A stretch of DNA of 64,000 nucleotides from contig CAWCOA010000004.1 in NCBI GenBank assembly GCA_963797085.1, positions 1 to 64,000 of the forward strand, read 5' to 3'. A model generated the notes under the pieces. It did no database searches and had not been told where the DNA came from. It saw only the letters and a list, made by a program, of their open reading frames with translations. The translations under genes were made by a program, and so were the position numbers. The stretch comes from JASJBU01 sp963797085. GTDB lineage: Bacteria; Pseudomonadota; Gammaproteobacteria; Chromatiales; Chromatiaceae. This document shows, in pieces, positions 7,182 to 16,141 of this stretch; positions within the stretch are counted from its first letter, which is position 1; every line of letters starts with the position of its first letter.

Positions 7182-8357
7182 GTGACCTACATCCCTCGGA
7201 ACGCAGAATCCAGGCTTCAACACTTCGCCAGCGGCTATCCAGTGGTTGTGGTCACCGGACCTCGCCAGTCCGGCAAGTCCACTCTGGTAAGGCATGCCTT
7301 TCCCGATCACCATTATGTATCTCTTGAAGATCTCGACCAAAGGGAATTTGCTGAAACGGATCCGCGTGGTTTTTTGAATCAATTCAGTGGGGGCGCCATT
7401 CTGGACGAGGCGCAACGATGCCCTGCCCTGTTTTCTTATCTCCAGACACGCGTCGATAAACGGCAACAACCCGGCGAATTTATCCTGACGGGATCCCAGC
7501 AGTTTGGTCTGTTATCAGGCATCACGCAGAGTCTGGCGGGCAGGGCCGCATTGCTGACGCTGTTACCCATGGCCTACGGCGAATTACAACGCTCAGGAAA
7601 AATTGGCAACAATCTCGACAAGATACTCTTTGATGGGGCGTACCCCCCCATCTTCGACCGCGGACTCGAACCACACCCTTGGCATGGGAACTATGTGCGT
7701 ACTTATCTCGAACGTGATGTCCGGCAATTGATCAAGGTACAGGATCTGGGAACATTTCAACGTTTCCTTAAATTGTGCGCAGGCCGGACCGCGCAACTCC
7801 TCAATCTTTCCTCACTGTCCAATGACTCTGGCATTACACATAACACAGCCAAAGCCTGGATTTCTGTTCTGGAAGCCAGTTACATCGTGCATCTGTTGCC
7901 ACCGCATCACCAGAATTTCAACAAACGTCTGGTCAAAACGCCCAAACTCTATTTTCTGGATACGGGTCTTGCCGCCTGGTTGCTCGGCATCCAAAACAGC
8001 GAGCAACTGGCTACCCATGTTCAACGGGGCGCCTTGTTCGAAACCTGGGTCATAAGTGAATTGCTTAAAGCCCGTTATAACGCGGGCGAAACCTCGAACC
8101 TTTACTTCTGGCGTGATCGCTCGGGACACGAGGTGGATTTGCTGATTGATCATGGAACCCATCTGTCACCGCTGGAAATCAAATCCGGACAAACCATCAA
8201 CAAGGATTACTTCAAGGGGCTGGAGTTTTGGAAAAAGCTGGCAGGTGAAACCGCTGGAAAGGCGTGGCTGGTTTACGGCGGTGACAGTCGACAGATACGC
8301 TCTGATGTCACTGTACTACCGTGGTATGTAATCGACTCTGAGCAGATCGTGATATGA
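7182..8357 (+). CDS. AAA-family ATPase with DUF4143 domain
   Basis: A 391-residue protein from a GTG start. The N-terminal P-loop domain has Walker A GPRQSGKST (about residues 26-34) and Walker B GGAILDEAQ (about 69-77), with a TGSQQF sensor-like motif. The C-terminal DUF4143 region holds the PD-(D/E)xK nuclease-like signature (GALFETWVISEL, WRDRSGHEVDLLID, LEIKSGQ). These ATPases are common in accessory regions and their role is mostly unknown. The stop overlaps the start of the SEC-C gene (ATGA), so the two are translationally coupled. Confidence 0.88.
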   Translation: MTYIPRNAESRLQHFASGYPVVVVTGPRQSGKSTLVRHAFPDHHYVSLEDLDQREFAETDPRGFLNQFSGGAILDEAQRCPALFSYLQTRVDKRQQPGEFILTGSQQFGLLSGITQSLAGRAALLTLLPMAYGELQRSGKIGNNLDKILFDGAYPPIFDRGLEPHPWHGNYVRTYLERDVRQLIKVQDLGTFQRFLKLCAGRTAQLLNLSSLSNDSGITHNTAKAWISVLEASYIVHLLPPHHQNFNKRLVKTPKLYFLDTGLAAWLLGIQNSEQLATHVQRGALFETWVISELLKARYNAGETSNLYFWRDRSGHEVDLLIDHGTHLSPLEIKSGQTINKDYFKGLEFWKKLAGETAGKAWLVYGGDSRQIRSDVTVLPWYVIDSEQIVI

Positions 8358-9376
8358 AAACATCGGGCATCGGACGCAACGATCCCTGCCCTTGCGGCAG
8401 CGGAAAGAAATTCAAGCACTGCTGCCTGGGCAAGGGGAACAGCACGGCATCCAGCCACGGCGTGGCGGGCATGTCCGAATCCTTGCGCAAAGCACTCGAA
8501 AGCCGGCAATTCAACTCGCTGGAAGAGGCGCAGGCATTTCTAGACCAGATTACGCAACAGCAAAACCGTCGGCAGCTGGACGAATTTCACGGTTTATCGC
8601 CCGAGCAGATGCACCAGATACTGAATTTTCCGTTCGCATCACCGAGACTGATCCGCTTTCCGGAGATGCTGGACGCCACTCCAGCCGCTCCGATACTAAC
8701 CCTGTTCGAGCTATTGACCGACGCTATCGGCGAGCAGGACCTCAAACCGACCGCCAAGGGCAATCTGCCACGCAACTTCTGCCGCGAGGCCGCGCTGGTC
8801 TATCGGGGTGAGCAGCGGTATCAGGATAAAACCCGTTATGGTGGCATCAATCGGGAGGAGGATTTTGACGATCTGCATGTCACCCGCCTTGTCGCCGAAC
8901 TGGCGGGGTTGATTCGCAAATACAAGGGACGGTTCATCCTCAGCCGCGATTGTCACCGGCAGCTGGCCGGGAACGGCTTGGCAGCGATCTATCCCAAGCT
9001 GTTCAGGACCTATGCCGAGCAGTTCAACTGGGCATACAGGGACGGCCATCCCGAGTTGCCATTCATGCAGAGCGCCTTCCTGTTCACACTTTACCTGCTT
9101 ACCCGCTACGGTGACGCCTGGCGACCACAGGTATTTTATGAAGATGCTTTCCTGGGCGCCTTTCCACGGCTGTTGGATGAAGTGCCGCCGAGCCAGGTAG
9201 TTTCCCCCGATGAGACAGTACGCCGCGCTTACACCTGGCGCTCGCTGGTGCACTTCGCAGGCTTTCTGGGTCTGGCGACGGTGGAGCCGGTTTCCGACCA
9301 GCTCCTGTGTCACGAGTACCGGGTAAAGTCCTTGCCGTTACTGGGCCAGATCGTTCAAATTCAGCTTCCCAAGTAA
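8354..9376 (+). CDS. SEC-C motif protein of unknown function
   Basis: A 340-residue protein beginning with a SEC-C zinc-binding motif (NDPCPCGSGKKFKHCC, residues 9-24), the same kind that ends SecA proteins and binds zinc and nucleic acid or partner proteins. I do not recognise the remaining 300 residues; they are mostly helical with several Trp/Tyr-rich stretches. It overlaps the upstream DUF4143 ATPase by 4 bp and is followed after 9 bp by the repeat protein, so the three probably work together. A defence or stress function is a guess from location only. Confidence 0.78.
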   Translation: MKTSGIGRNDPCPCGSGKKFKHCCLGKGNSTASSHGVAGMSESLRKALESRQFNSLEEAQAFLDQITQQQNRRQLDEFHGLSPEQMHQILNFPFASPRLIRFPEMLDATPAAPILTLFELLTDAIGEQDLKPTAKGNLPRNFCREAALVYRGEQRYQDKTRYGGINREEDFDDLHVTRLVAELAGLIRKYKGRFILSRDCHRQLAGNGLAAIYPKLFRTYAEQFNWAYRDGHPELPFMQSAFLFTLYLLTRYGDAWRPQVFYEDAFLGAFPRLLDEVPPSQVVSPDETVRRAYTWRSLVHFAGFLGLATVEPVSDQLLCHEYRVKSLPLLGQIVQIQLPK

Positions 9377-9385
9377 CAGTCAATC

Positions 9386-10639
9386 ATGGCGGGAAAACGT
9401 AAACAGGATGGTCCACTGGCCACTTTGCTGGAGACCGCACCGAAAGCAAAGCTGGTCAAGCTGATCGTACGCGTAGCGGCCTCACGCCCCGCTGTCCGGC
9501 GTGAATGCCTCGACTACCTGAACAGGCATACTGCCCTGTCACCCAGCCGGAAGAAACAGTCCGAGGGTGAAAAACTGCTGGCCCTGTGGGCCGAACTCGC
9601 GCCGGATCTGGACGAGTTGGACGCATACGGTGGCGGCGATTATGATGCCGACATTCATGTTTCGAGCCTGTTGCAGGAGATCGCACAGGTGCTTTCACAG
9701 AAAAAGATCGATTCAGACTACCGGCAAAAACTTCTCGACAATGCCCTGCCCTATATCGAAAGTGGTAATGCCGGATTTGACGACGATCTCTACGACTTGG
9801 CCTATGCGGCCTGTTACACCGACGACGATTGGCGCGCACTGGCGCAAGCCTTTGAGACCATGGGAGGGGACTGGAAACTCGACCATGCCCGCCGCATTTA
9901 TCGCCGCCTCGGTGACGGTGAAAAATATCTCGAGCTGCGCCAGCGTAAACTGGCCACTGGCACCGACTATTTCGACTTGGCGGATTTCCACTGGAAGGCC
10001 GGTGAAAAGCAGAAGGCCATGGAGGTCGCGGAGACAGGACTGCTCAAGGGAAAAGGCCGTATGGATGAATTGCGTCAGTTCGTTGCCAAGCGTGTCAAAT
10101 CCGCCGGCAATCGCGAACGCTACCTGGCACTACAGTTCGATCAGGCGATCGATCCTCTGACCTGCGACAAGTACAAGACATTTCGGAAACTATGCACTGT
10201 CACCGAATGGAATTGTTACGAAGCGAAAATCCTTGCAAGGCTGGAGAAAGCCTGGGGCACAGAGCAACTTCGCATCCGCATGCACCGCAAGGAGTACGAG
10301 GAAGCGGTGGCGGTGCTGACCCGAAGCCGCTATCCCCTCTACGCTTGGGACAGCTCCTATGAACTGCAGACCGCCAAGCGTCTTGAAGACAGGTATCCCG
10401 AGGCAATACTCAAATACTATTTATCAGGACTGGGCAACCTCAAGACCAACGCCCCGCGCAAGGAATACACCCGCAAGGCACAGGTAATGAAGAAGCTCCA
10501 CCATGTGTTGGTTGATGTGCTGCGTGATCCATCTCGCTGGCGTGACTTCGCACTCAAAGTCAAAAAGGACAACATCAAACGTCCGGCATTTCAAGAAGAG
10601 TTCACCAAGGCCATACCTGGTTGGCAGGCACTGAAATAA
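9386..10639 (+). CDS. Helical-repeat protein of unknown function
   Basis: A 417-residue protein. From about residue 110 onward it shows TPR-like helical hairpins (DDDLYDLAYAACYTDDDWRAL, YFDLADFHWKAGEKQKAMEV, YEEAVAVL), similar in style to the C-terminal part of some SWIM zinc-finger proteins. No SWIM cysteines and no catalytic motif are seen. The N-terminus is basic (MAGKRKQDG...). It is the last gene of the module B operon, 9 bp after the SEC-C gene. Confidence 0.75.
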   Translation: MAGKRKQDGPLATLLETAPKAKLVKLIVRVAASRPAVRRECLDYLNRHTALSPSRKKQSEGEKLLALWAELAPDLDELDAYGGGDYDADIHVSSLLQEIAQVLSQKKIDSDYRQKLLDNALPYIESGNAGFDDDLYDLAYAACYTDDDWRALAQAFETMGGDWKLDHARRIYRRLGDGEKYLELRQRKLATGTDYFDLADFHWKAGEKQKAMEVAETGLLKGKGRMDELRQFVAKRVKSAGNRERYLALQFDQAIDPLTCDKYKTFRKLCTVTEWNCYEAKILARLEKAWGTEQLRIRMHRKEYEEAVAVLTRSRYPLYAWDSSYELQTAKRLEDRYPEAILKYYLSGLGNLKTNAPRKEYTRKAQVMKKLHHVLVDVLRDPSRWRDFALKVKKDNIKRPAFQEEFTKAIPGWQALK

Positions 10640-10746
10640 CACAAGGACACGCTTTTCAGAAATGGGGGTAGGCACCCTGATCAACAGCACCACCAGCATA
10701 ATCTCGCCACGCTCGTTCAAATGACGATATCTTAGTGCCGACCGCT

Positions 10747-10993
10747 GATACCATGATTACGCCGAACTGCCACTCATGGTATTGCTGCTTTCTGCGTTAC
10801 AGCACGCAGAAAATACCATGAATAATACCATTGATGATGTAGATTATATTGTCGATTAGGTTATTTTAATTATTATAAATCAACATGTTAAAAATTTCGG
10901 TCACTCCCACTCGATTGTAAACAAGCCTTTATTATCTTTTATTATCTATGGCTTATTTTCCTGCTAAACGGTAATACCATGAAAAATACCATG
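10747..10993 (+). repeat. Composite att-like junction between modules B and C
   Basis: The right arm of B has GATACCATG (10747-10755), an inverted CATGGTAT (10775-10782) and ATACCATG with a second ATACCAT close behind (10813 on). The core TCACTCCCACTCGATTGT (10901-10918) is identical to the A/B core. The left arm of C has the direct ATACCATG pair (10974-10993). This right arm is the most diverged of the three but keeps site order and spacing. The 100 bp between the module B operon and this junction show no gene. Confidence 0.8.
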
Positions 10994-11133
10994 CCCAGTA
11001 ATTTCTTCAATAAGTTTCATTTTTTCCACAAATCCGTGAGCAATAAATGCCACATTCGAACACTATTTCAAGAGGATATACAGGTTGATGATGTTAGCCA
11101 AATCTGCGTATGGCCAAAGAAGCTGTTGCAAAA

Positions 11134-11148
11134 GTCCCATTTTGGGAC
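11134..11148. promoter_or_regulatory. Palindromic operator candidate upstream of higB
   Basis: The perfect palindrome GTCCCA-TTT-TGGGAC ends 15 bp before the higB ATG. HigA-type antitoxins repress their own promoters through short palindromes, so this is a likely binding site (inference). Confidence 0.5.
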
Positions 11149-11163
11149 CATCATATCGGCTAC

Positions 11164-11466
11164 ATGAGAATCATCGCACTGTCGACGCTGAAAGCCTTCT
11201 GGGAAGAGAACCCGGAATATCAGGATTCAAAGGAGCCAACATTGGCCTGGTACCGTCATGCCTTGCGTGCCGACTGGAGTTCATCTGCCGAGGTGAAGCA
11301 GGACTTCGGGAATGCCAGCATCCTTAAAGATGGTCGTGCTGTTTTCAATATTGCGGGGAACAAATATCGACTCGTCGTGTGGATCAACTACGCCTACAGG
11401 GTTGTATACATCCGCTTTATTGGCACCCATGTGCAGTACGACAAAATTGATGTGCAGACCATTTAA
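11164..11466 (+). CDS. higB: HigB-type mRNA interferase toxin
   Basis: A 100-residue protein starting MRIIALSTLKAFWEENPEY, the typical start of HigB toxins of the RelE superfamily (ribosome-dependent mRNA cleavage). The central WYRHALRADWSSSAEVKQDFGNASIL and C-terminal RVVYIRFIGTHVQYDKID blocks are characteristic. A longer frame opens at 11110, but the family start is at 11164. No strong ribosome binding site precedes it; the palindrome at 11134 does. Toxin-first order with HigA 17 bp downstream is usual for hig systems. Confidence 0.9.
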   Translation: MRIIALSTLKAFWEENPEYQDSKEPTLAWYRHALRADWSSSAEVKQDFGNASILKDGRAVFNIAGNKYRLVVWINYAYRVVYIRFIGTHVQYDKIDVQTI

Positions 11467-11483
11467 CTGCCGGAGGATTTGCA

Positions 11484-11852
11484 ATGGATATCAAACCGAT
11501 TAAAACTGATGCCGACTACCGCGCGGCATTAAAAGAAATTGAAAGCCTGATGATGGCTAGGCCAGACTCCCCGGAAGGTGAAAAGCTGGATGTCATGGTC
11601 ACGCTTATTGAAGCTTATGAAGCTAAGCATTTCCCGATGGATTTGCCTGATCCTGTTGAGGCGATCAAGTTCGAAATGGAACGCAAGGGCTTAACCGTAA
11701 AAGACCTTGAGCCGATGATCGGCAAAAGTAATCGCGTTTACGAGATCTTAAATCACAAGCGTTCGCTGACTTTGAAAATGATCTGGAAGCTCCACGAAGG
11801 CCTGGGTATTCCGGCTGAGTCGCTGATCAAACCACCTCAAGTTCATGCCTGA
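11484..11852 (+). CDS. higA: HigA-type antitoxin (XRE helix-turn-helix)
   Basis: A 122-residue protein. The N-terminal half (DADYRAALKEIESLM...GEKLDVMVTLIEAYEAKHFPM) is the typical HigA leader; the C-terminal half is a helix-turn-helix (KGLTVKDLEPMIGKSNRVYEILNHKRSLTLKMIWKLHEGLGI). A GGAGG ribosome binding site lies at 11471-11475. It neutralises HigB and represses the operon. The last codons overlap the start of the primase-helicase gene (ATGCCTGA), so translation of that gene is coupled to the antitoxin. Confidence 0.92.
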   Translation: MDIKPIKTDADYRAALKEIESLMMARPDSPEGEKLDVMVTLIEAYEAKHFPMDLPDPVEAIKFEMERKGLTVKDLEPMIGKSNRVYEILNHKRSLTLKMIWKLHEGLGIPAESLIKPPQVHA

Positions 11853-14254
11853 TCAATATCGCAGCGGAGATAAATTTCATGATCTCTCCGCTATCGATTC
11901 GAGACTGGCTGAGCTTGAACGGGAAAAGCAGCAGCTCATCGCGCTCAGAGAGGAGCTGCAAAAATCGAAGCCAGCACCTCCCTTATCAGATTCCTTTTCT
12001 CCAGAACAAAAGATAGCAATTTTCAGAAATCTGTTTCGTGGTCGCACTGATATTTTTGCCAATCGCTGGCAAAACCGGCGAGGACGAAGTGGCTATTCCG
12101 TAGCCTGTGACAACGAGTGGGTTCAGGGTGTCTGCAACAAACCGAGGATCAAATGTCTTGACTGCACACACCGCCAGTTCAGCGAGTTAAACGATCAGGT
12201 CATCTATCGCCACCTGGCTGGACAGCAAGTTGTTGGCCTGTATCCGCTACTCCACGACAACACCTGCCACTTGCTGGCCGCCGATTTCGACAAAGGCAAC
12301 TGGCAAGATGAAGTGAAAGCAATGTCCAGAGCTTGTACCGAATATGGCGTGCCTCACGCAGTCGAGATTTCGCGCTCCGGGAATGGCGCGCACCTATGGG
12401 TATTTTTCGATGACAAGGTGCCCGCCAACGAAGCTCGCTTACTGGGTTTTGGACTACTTGATAAAGCGATGGAGGTTTATCCAACCCTGTCTTTCGACTC
12501 CTATGACAGATTATTTCCCAATCAGGACATTCTGCCTGAAGGAGGATTTGGCAATTTGATTGCATTACCACTACAGCGCGAAGCCAGACAAGCAGGCAAT
12601 AGCTCATTTTGTCGATAAAGAATTCAATGTCATTGAGGATCAATGGCAACACCTCTCACAGATAAAGAAACTTTCCAGACAGGAGCTAAATCAACTTCTT
12701 TCAAAGATCTCCCCCAATGCAAGCCTGATTTCAGAGCAGGACGTTACCGATATCCTGCCGCCTTGGGAGGTGACAGCCAAACCCAAGCCTCTGGTTCTGG
12801 AAAGCCCGCCACAACAGATTACGATAACGCTGACCAACCACATCTACTTTGAGGTAAAGGCGCTGCCAAGTGCTCTTTTAGCAAGATTAAGGCGTTTAGC
12901 CAGCTTTTCGAATCCGGTTTTCTTTAAAACACAGGCGCTTCGCTTTTCGACCCACGGCATTCCTCGATTCATTTCCTGTGCACGCATTGAACGTGGCTAC
13001 CTGGCATTGCCCCGTGGGTGTTTGGATGATGCGCTCAGGTTATTGAAAGAGAACAATATAGACGTTCAAATCGATGACAAGCGTGAGTTGGGCATAAAAC
13101 TCTCAAGTATGAAGCCATTATTAGCTTTGAGGAAAAATCAACAAGCCGCCGTAAAAGAAATGAGCAAGTACGATGCAGGAATCCTGCATGCACCTACAGC
13201 GTTCGGAAAAACCGTGACGGCTATCGGAATGATCACCAAGCGCAAAGTAAACACACTCATTCTTGTACACAGTCGCCAACTACTTGCTCAATGGCAGGAT
13301 AGACTGCGTTCGTTTTTACCAGAAGCAGAGATTGGCGTCATCCGCGGTGGAAAGAAAAAGCCCACCGGCAACATTGATATAGCGACATATCAAAGTCTGA
13401 TAAACAAGAAAGAAAACACTGTTTCTCAGATTGTTCAGGAATACGGCCATGTAATTGTTGACGAATGCCACCATGTATCCGCGCCGCGCTTTGAAATGGT
13501 ATTGAACGAAGTTCGAGCAAAATATGTGCTCGGCCTTACTGCTACCCCGGAAAGACAGGACGGCCACCAGAAGATCATCTTTATGGCTGCCGGCCCCGTT
13601 CGGCACAAAGTTAAAAGCTCAAATGAAGGAAGGTTCGCACAAGAAGTTCAAGTCCATCAGCTCTACGATACACCACCACTGCATCTTTCCCAGCCCGAGG
13701 AGCGTCCAAGAATTGCAGATGCCTACCGATGGATCATGGAAAACGAAAAGCGAACACAGCGCATTGTGTCAGATGTGACCGACAATGTTCGCGAAGACAG
13801 ACACCCAATCGTCCTCACTGAAAGGCGCGAACATGCCGAGATGATTAACAACCTTCTCAAAGAAAACGGTATTGATTCCATCATATTAAAAGGCGCAATG
13901 AAAGCCGCTGAACGCAAGCGAGTTGAAGAGCATTTGCATTCGGCACAGGTTGTGGTCGCCACCGGAAAGTATGTAGGGGAGGGTTTTGACCTTCCCAGGC
14001 TGGATACACTGTTTCTAGCCATGCCCATCGCCTGGAAAGGCTCGCTGGCTCAGTATGCGGGGAGAATTCACCGGGAATCAGACGGTAAAACGCAAGTAAC
14101 GATTCACGATTACGTTGACTGCGGCCTCCCCATGCTCCAACGCATGTTCAATAAGCGCGAAAAAAGCTACAAGGCAATGGGCTATACCATAGTATTCTCT
14201 GGTGAATCAGTCAGCACGGATAAGGCAAAGCAACTTGAAGCTGTACTGGTATAG
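11845..14254 (+). CDS. TOTE-type primase-helicase (one frameshift)
   Basis: One gene of about 800 codons split by a single-base shift in the TTTT at 12607-12610; removing one T joins GNSSF to VDKEFNVIEDQW. The order is an N-terminal coiled coil (residues 15-38), then an archaeo-eukaryotic primase-like domain of the TOTE conflict type (DIFANRW, LLAADFDKGNW, SRSGNGAHLWVFF, FPNQD). A superfamily 2 helicase follows: motif I APTAFGKT, motif II DECHH, motif III LTATPERQDG, and C-terminal GEGFDLPRLD and QYAGRIHR. TOTE proteins are predicted to act in conflicts with invading nucleic acids; experimental evidence is scarce. The start overlaps higA by 8 bp. The shift may be a sequence error or inactivation. 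Confidence 0.82.
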
Positions 14255-14298
14255 CTAGTTTCCGGATTGTTCCAGAGCGTGAGTTGTTCAGGCTCTCT

Positions 14299-14464
14299 GA
14301 TACCATGCCAGCATCAATTTACCTTTCATGGTATCGATGTTTTCCGCCTTGCTATGCGCAATAAATACCATGAAAAATACCATTGATGATGCAGATTATA
14401 TTATCAATTAGATCTTTTTTATTTTTAATAATCAATAGGTTACAAATTTATGTCACTCCCACTC
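14299..14464 (+). repeat. Right junction of the array with native guaA (attR-like)
   Basis: Right arm of module C: GATACCATG (14299-14307), inverted CATGGTATC (14327-14335) and direct ATACCATG-aaa-ATACCATT (from 14365), then an AT-rich stretch into TCACTCCCACTC (14453-14464), which is the native end of guaA. Beyond the core the sequence is guaA coding sequence instead of the module left arm. Confidence 0.8.
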
Positions 14465-16030
14465 TATCGTTGCCGGGGGCTTACTCGATATATCATACGC
14501 CACCCGGGAAATACCCGGCACTTCATTAATGATCCGCCGCGAAACCTCTTCCAGAAAATCAAATGGCAGATGGGCGAATTTAGCGGTCATGAAATCCACC
14601 GTCACTACCGCTCGCAGGGACACCACATATTCATAACTCCGGGCATCTCCCACCACGCCCACCGATCTAACCGGGAGAAACACCGCAAACGCCTGACTGA
14701 CTTCATTATAGAGATTGTGCTTGCCTAGCTCCTCAATATAGATGTGATCCGCCTGGCGCAGGATATCCGCATATTCCTTCTTCACTTCACCCAGGATGCG
14801 CACACCCAGCCCGGGCCCCGGAAAAGGATGACGGTAGATCATTTCATAGGGAAGACCCAACTCGACACCGATGCTCCGCACCTCATCCTTGAAAAGCTCG
14901 CGCAACGGCTCAACCAGTTCCAGCTTCATGTATTCAGGCAAGCCACCGACATTGTGATGCGACTTGATGACATGGGCCTTGCCTGACTTGGCGCCGGCGG
15001 ATTCGATGACATCCGGATAGATGGTGCCCTGGGCAAGAAATTTCACGTCATCCAGCTTTCTCGCCTCCTCCTCAAAGATATCGATGAACAGATTGCCGAT
15101 GATCTTGCGTTTCTGCTCGGGATCAGAGACCCCGTCCAGCCCCTTCAGGAAACGCTCCTCCGCGTCGACCCGCACCACCTTGACCCCCATATGCTCGGCA
15201 AAGGTGGACATCACTTGATCCCCTTCGTGCAGACGCAGCAAACCGTTATCGACAAACACACAGGTCAGTTGTTCACCGATCGCGCGATGCAGCAAAGCCG
15301 CCACCACAGAGGAATCGACACCACCGGAGAGGCCTAACAACACCTGCTGCTTGCCGACTCGGTCCTGTATCTGCTGGATACTGTCTTCGATGATCCTGCC
15401 CGGTGTCCAGAGGGGTTCACAACCACAGATGTCGAACAAAAACTTATCAAGAATACGCTTGCCCTGACGGGTGTGGGTCACCTCGGGATGAAATTGCAGG
15501 CCATAGTAACCCCGCTCCTCATCCGCCATGCCTGCGTAAGGGGCGTTCTCTGTCTCACAGATCACATGAAACCCCTGCGGCAGAGTTGTAACGTGATCGC
15601 CATGACTCATCCAGACATCCAGCAGACCGAAGCCCTCTTCACTGGTATGGTCTTCGATATTCTTCAGCAGTTTGGAGTGACCACGGGCCCGCACCTGAGC
15701 GTAGCCATACTCGTGCTTATCCGAACTCTCCACAGACCCGCCCAACTGGGCTGCCATGGTCTGCATGCCGTAACAGATGCCCAATACCGGGATGCCGAGA
15801 TCGAAGACCTGCTGCGGCGCAGCCGGGGCCTCATCCGCCGTCACGGTTTCCGGGCCACCCGAAAGAATCACACCTGCCGGATTTTCCCCTGCAAACCCTT
15901 CATCTGCATTGTCGTAGGGATAGATCTCACAATAGACACCCGACTCCCGCACTCGCCGCGCGATCAGCTGGGTGTATTGGGAGCCGAAATCAAGGATCAG
16001 GATGCGATGGGCATGAATATTTGTGGTCAT
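14453..16030 (-). CDS. guaA: GMP synthase (glutamine-hydrolysing)
   Basis: A 525-residue enzyme of the usual length that converts XMP to GMP with ATP and glutamine. The N-terminal class I glutamine amidotransferase domain shows LDFGSQYTQLIARR, GICYGMQ with the nucleophilic Cys, and GLQFHPEVTH. The ATP pyrophosphatase domain has the P-loop LLGLSGGVDSSV, and the C-terminus ends in the conserved PATIEWE. The final codons form the core repeat of the accessory array, and integration has left the GuaA C-terminus intact. It lies 111 bp downstream of guaB in the usual guaB-guaA order. Confidence 0.98.
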   Translation of the reverse strand: MTTNIHAHRILILDFGSQYTQLIARRVRESGVYCEIYPYDNADEGFAGENPAGVILSGGPETVTADEAPAAPQQVFDLGIPVLGICYGMQTMAAQLGGSVESSDKHEYGYAQVRARGHSKLLKNIEDHTSEEGFGLLDVWMSHGDHVTTLPQGFHVICETENAPYAGMADEERGYYGLQFHPEVTHTRQGKRILDKFLFDICGCEPLWTPGRIIEDSIQQIQDRVGKQQVLLGLSGGVDSSVVAALLHRAIGEQLTCVFVDNGLLRLHEGDQVMSTFAEHMGVKVVRVDAEERFLKGLDGVSDPEQKRKIIGNLFIDIFEEEARKLDDVKFLAQGTIYPDVIESAGAKSGKAHVIKSHHNVGGLPEYMKLELVEPLRELFKDEVRSIGVELGLPYEMIYRHPFPGPGLGVRILGEVKKEYADILRQADHIYIEELGKHNLYNEVSQAFAVFLPVRSVGVVGDARSYEYVVSLRAVVTVDFMTAKFAHLPFDFLEEVSRRIINEVPGISRVAYDISSKPPATIEWE

Positions 16031-16141
16031 TTTTCCACTTCCAGATAAGTCAAAATGCGACTCCGATCACCGCAAGTCACGGAAAAACTGAATGCCGATA
16101 ATGGAGTACCGAACTGCCTGGGTAAATCTCCCAGCTGTCAA

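Larger units (their letters stand above)
6868..10900 (+). mobile_element. Module B of the guaA-linked tandem array (unknown three-gene cargo)
   Basis: About 4.03 kb between the cores at 6868 and 10901. It carries a DUF4143 ATPase, a SEC-C protein and a helical-repeat protein in one operon. The 180 bp before the operon hold a minus-strand frame ending KARKLA-stop (about 7024-7111) that looks like the 3' remnant of another gene, and a promoter at 7125-7152. No recombinase is present. Confidence 0.65.
10901..14452 (+). mobile_element. Module C of the guaA-linked tandem array (higBA and TOTE primase-helicase)
   Basis: About 3.55 kb from the core at 10901 to the guaA stop codon. It carries higB, higA and a large TOTE-type primase-helicase gene, all on the plus strand and tightly spaced. 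The right arm at 14299-14400 is the array's junction with the native guaA gene. No recombinase is present. Confidence 0.65.

Noticed and set aside
6715..14464. Integron attC sites or a CRISPR array as explanation of the repeats
   Set aside because: The repeats are 170-280 bp, kilobases apart, contain the guaA 3' codons and lack attC R'/R'' core sites; they are not short repeats with unique spacers.
15473..16048. 191-codon plus-strand frame antisense to guaA
   Set aside because: Complement of the conserved glutamine amidotransferase domain of guaA; no independent evidence of coding.
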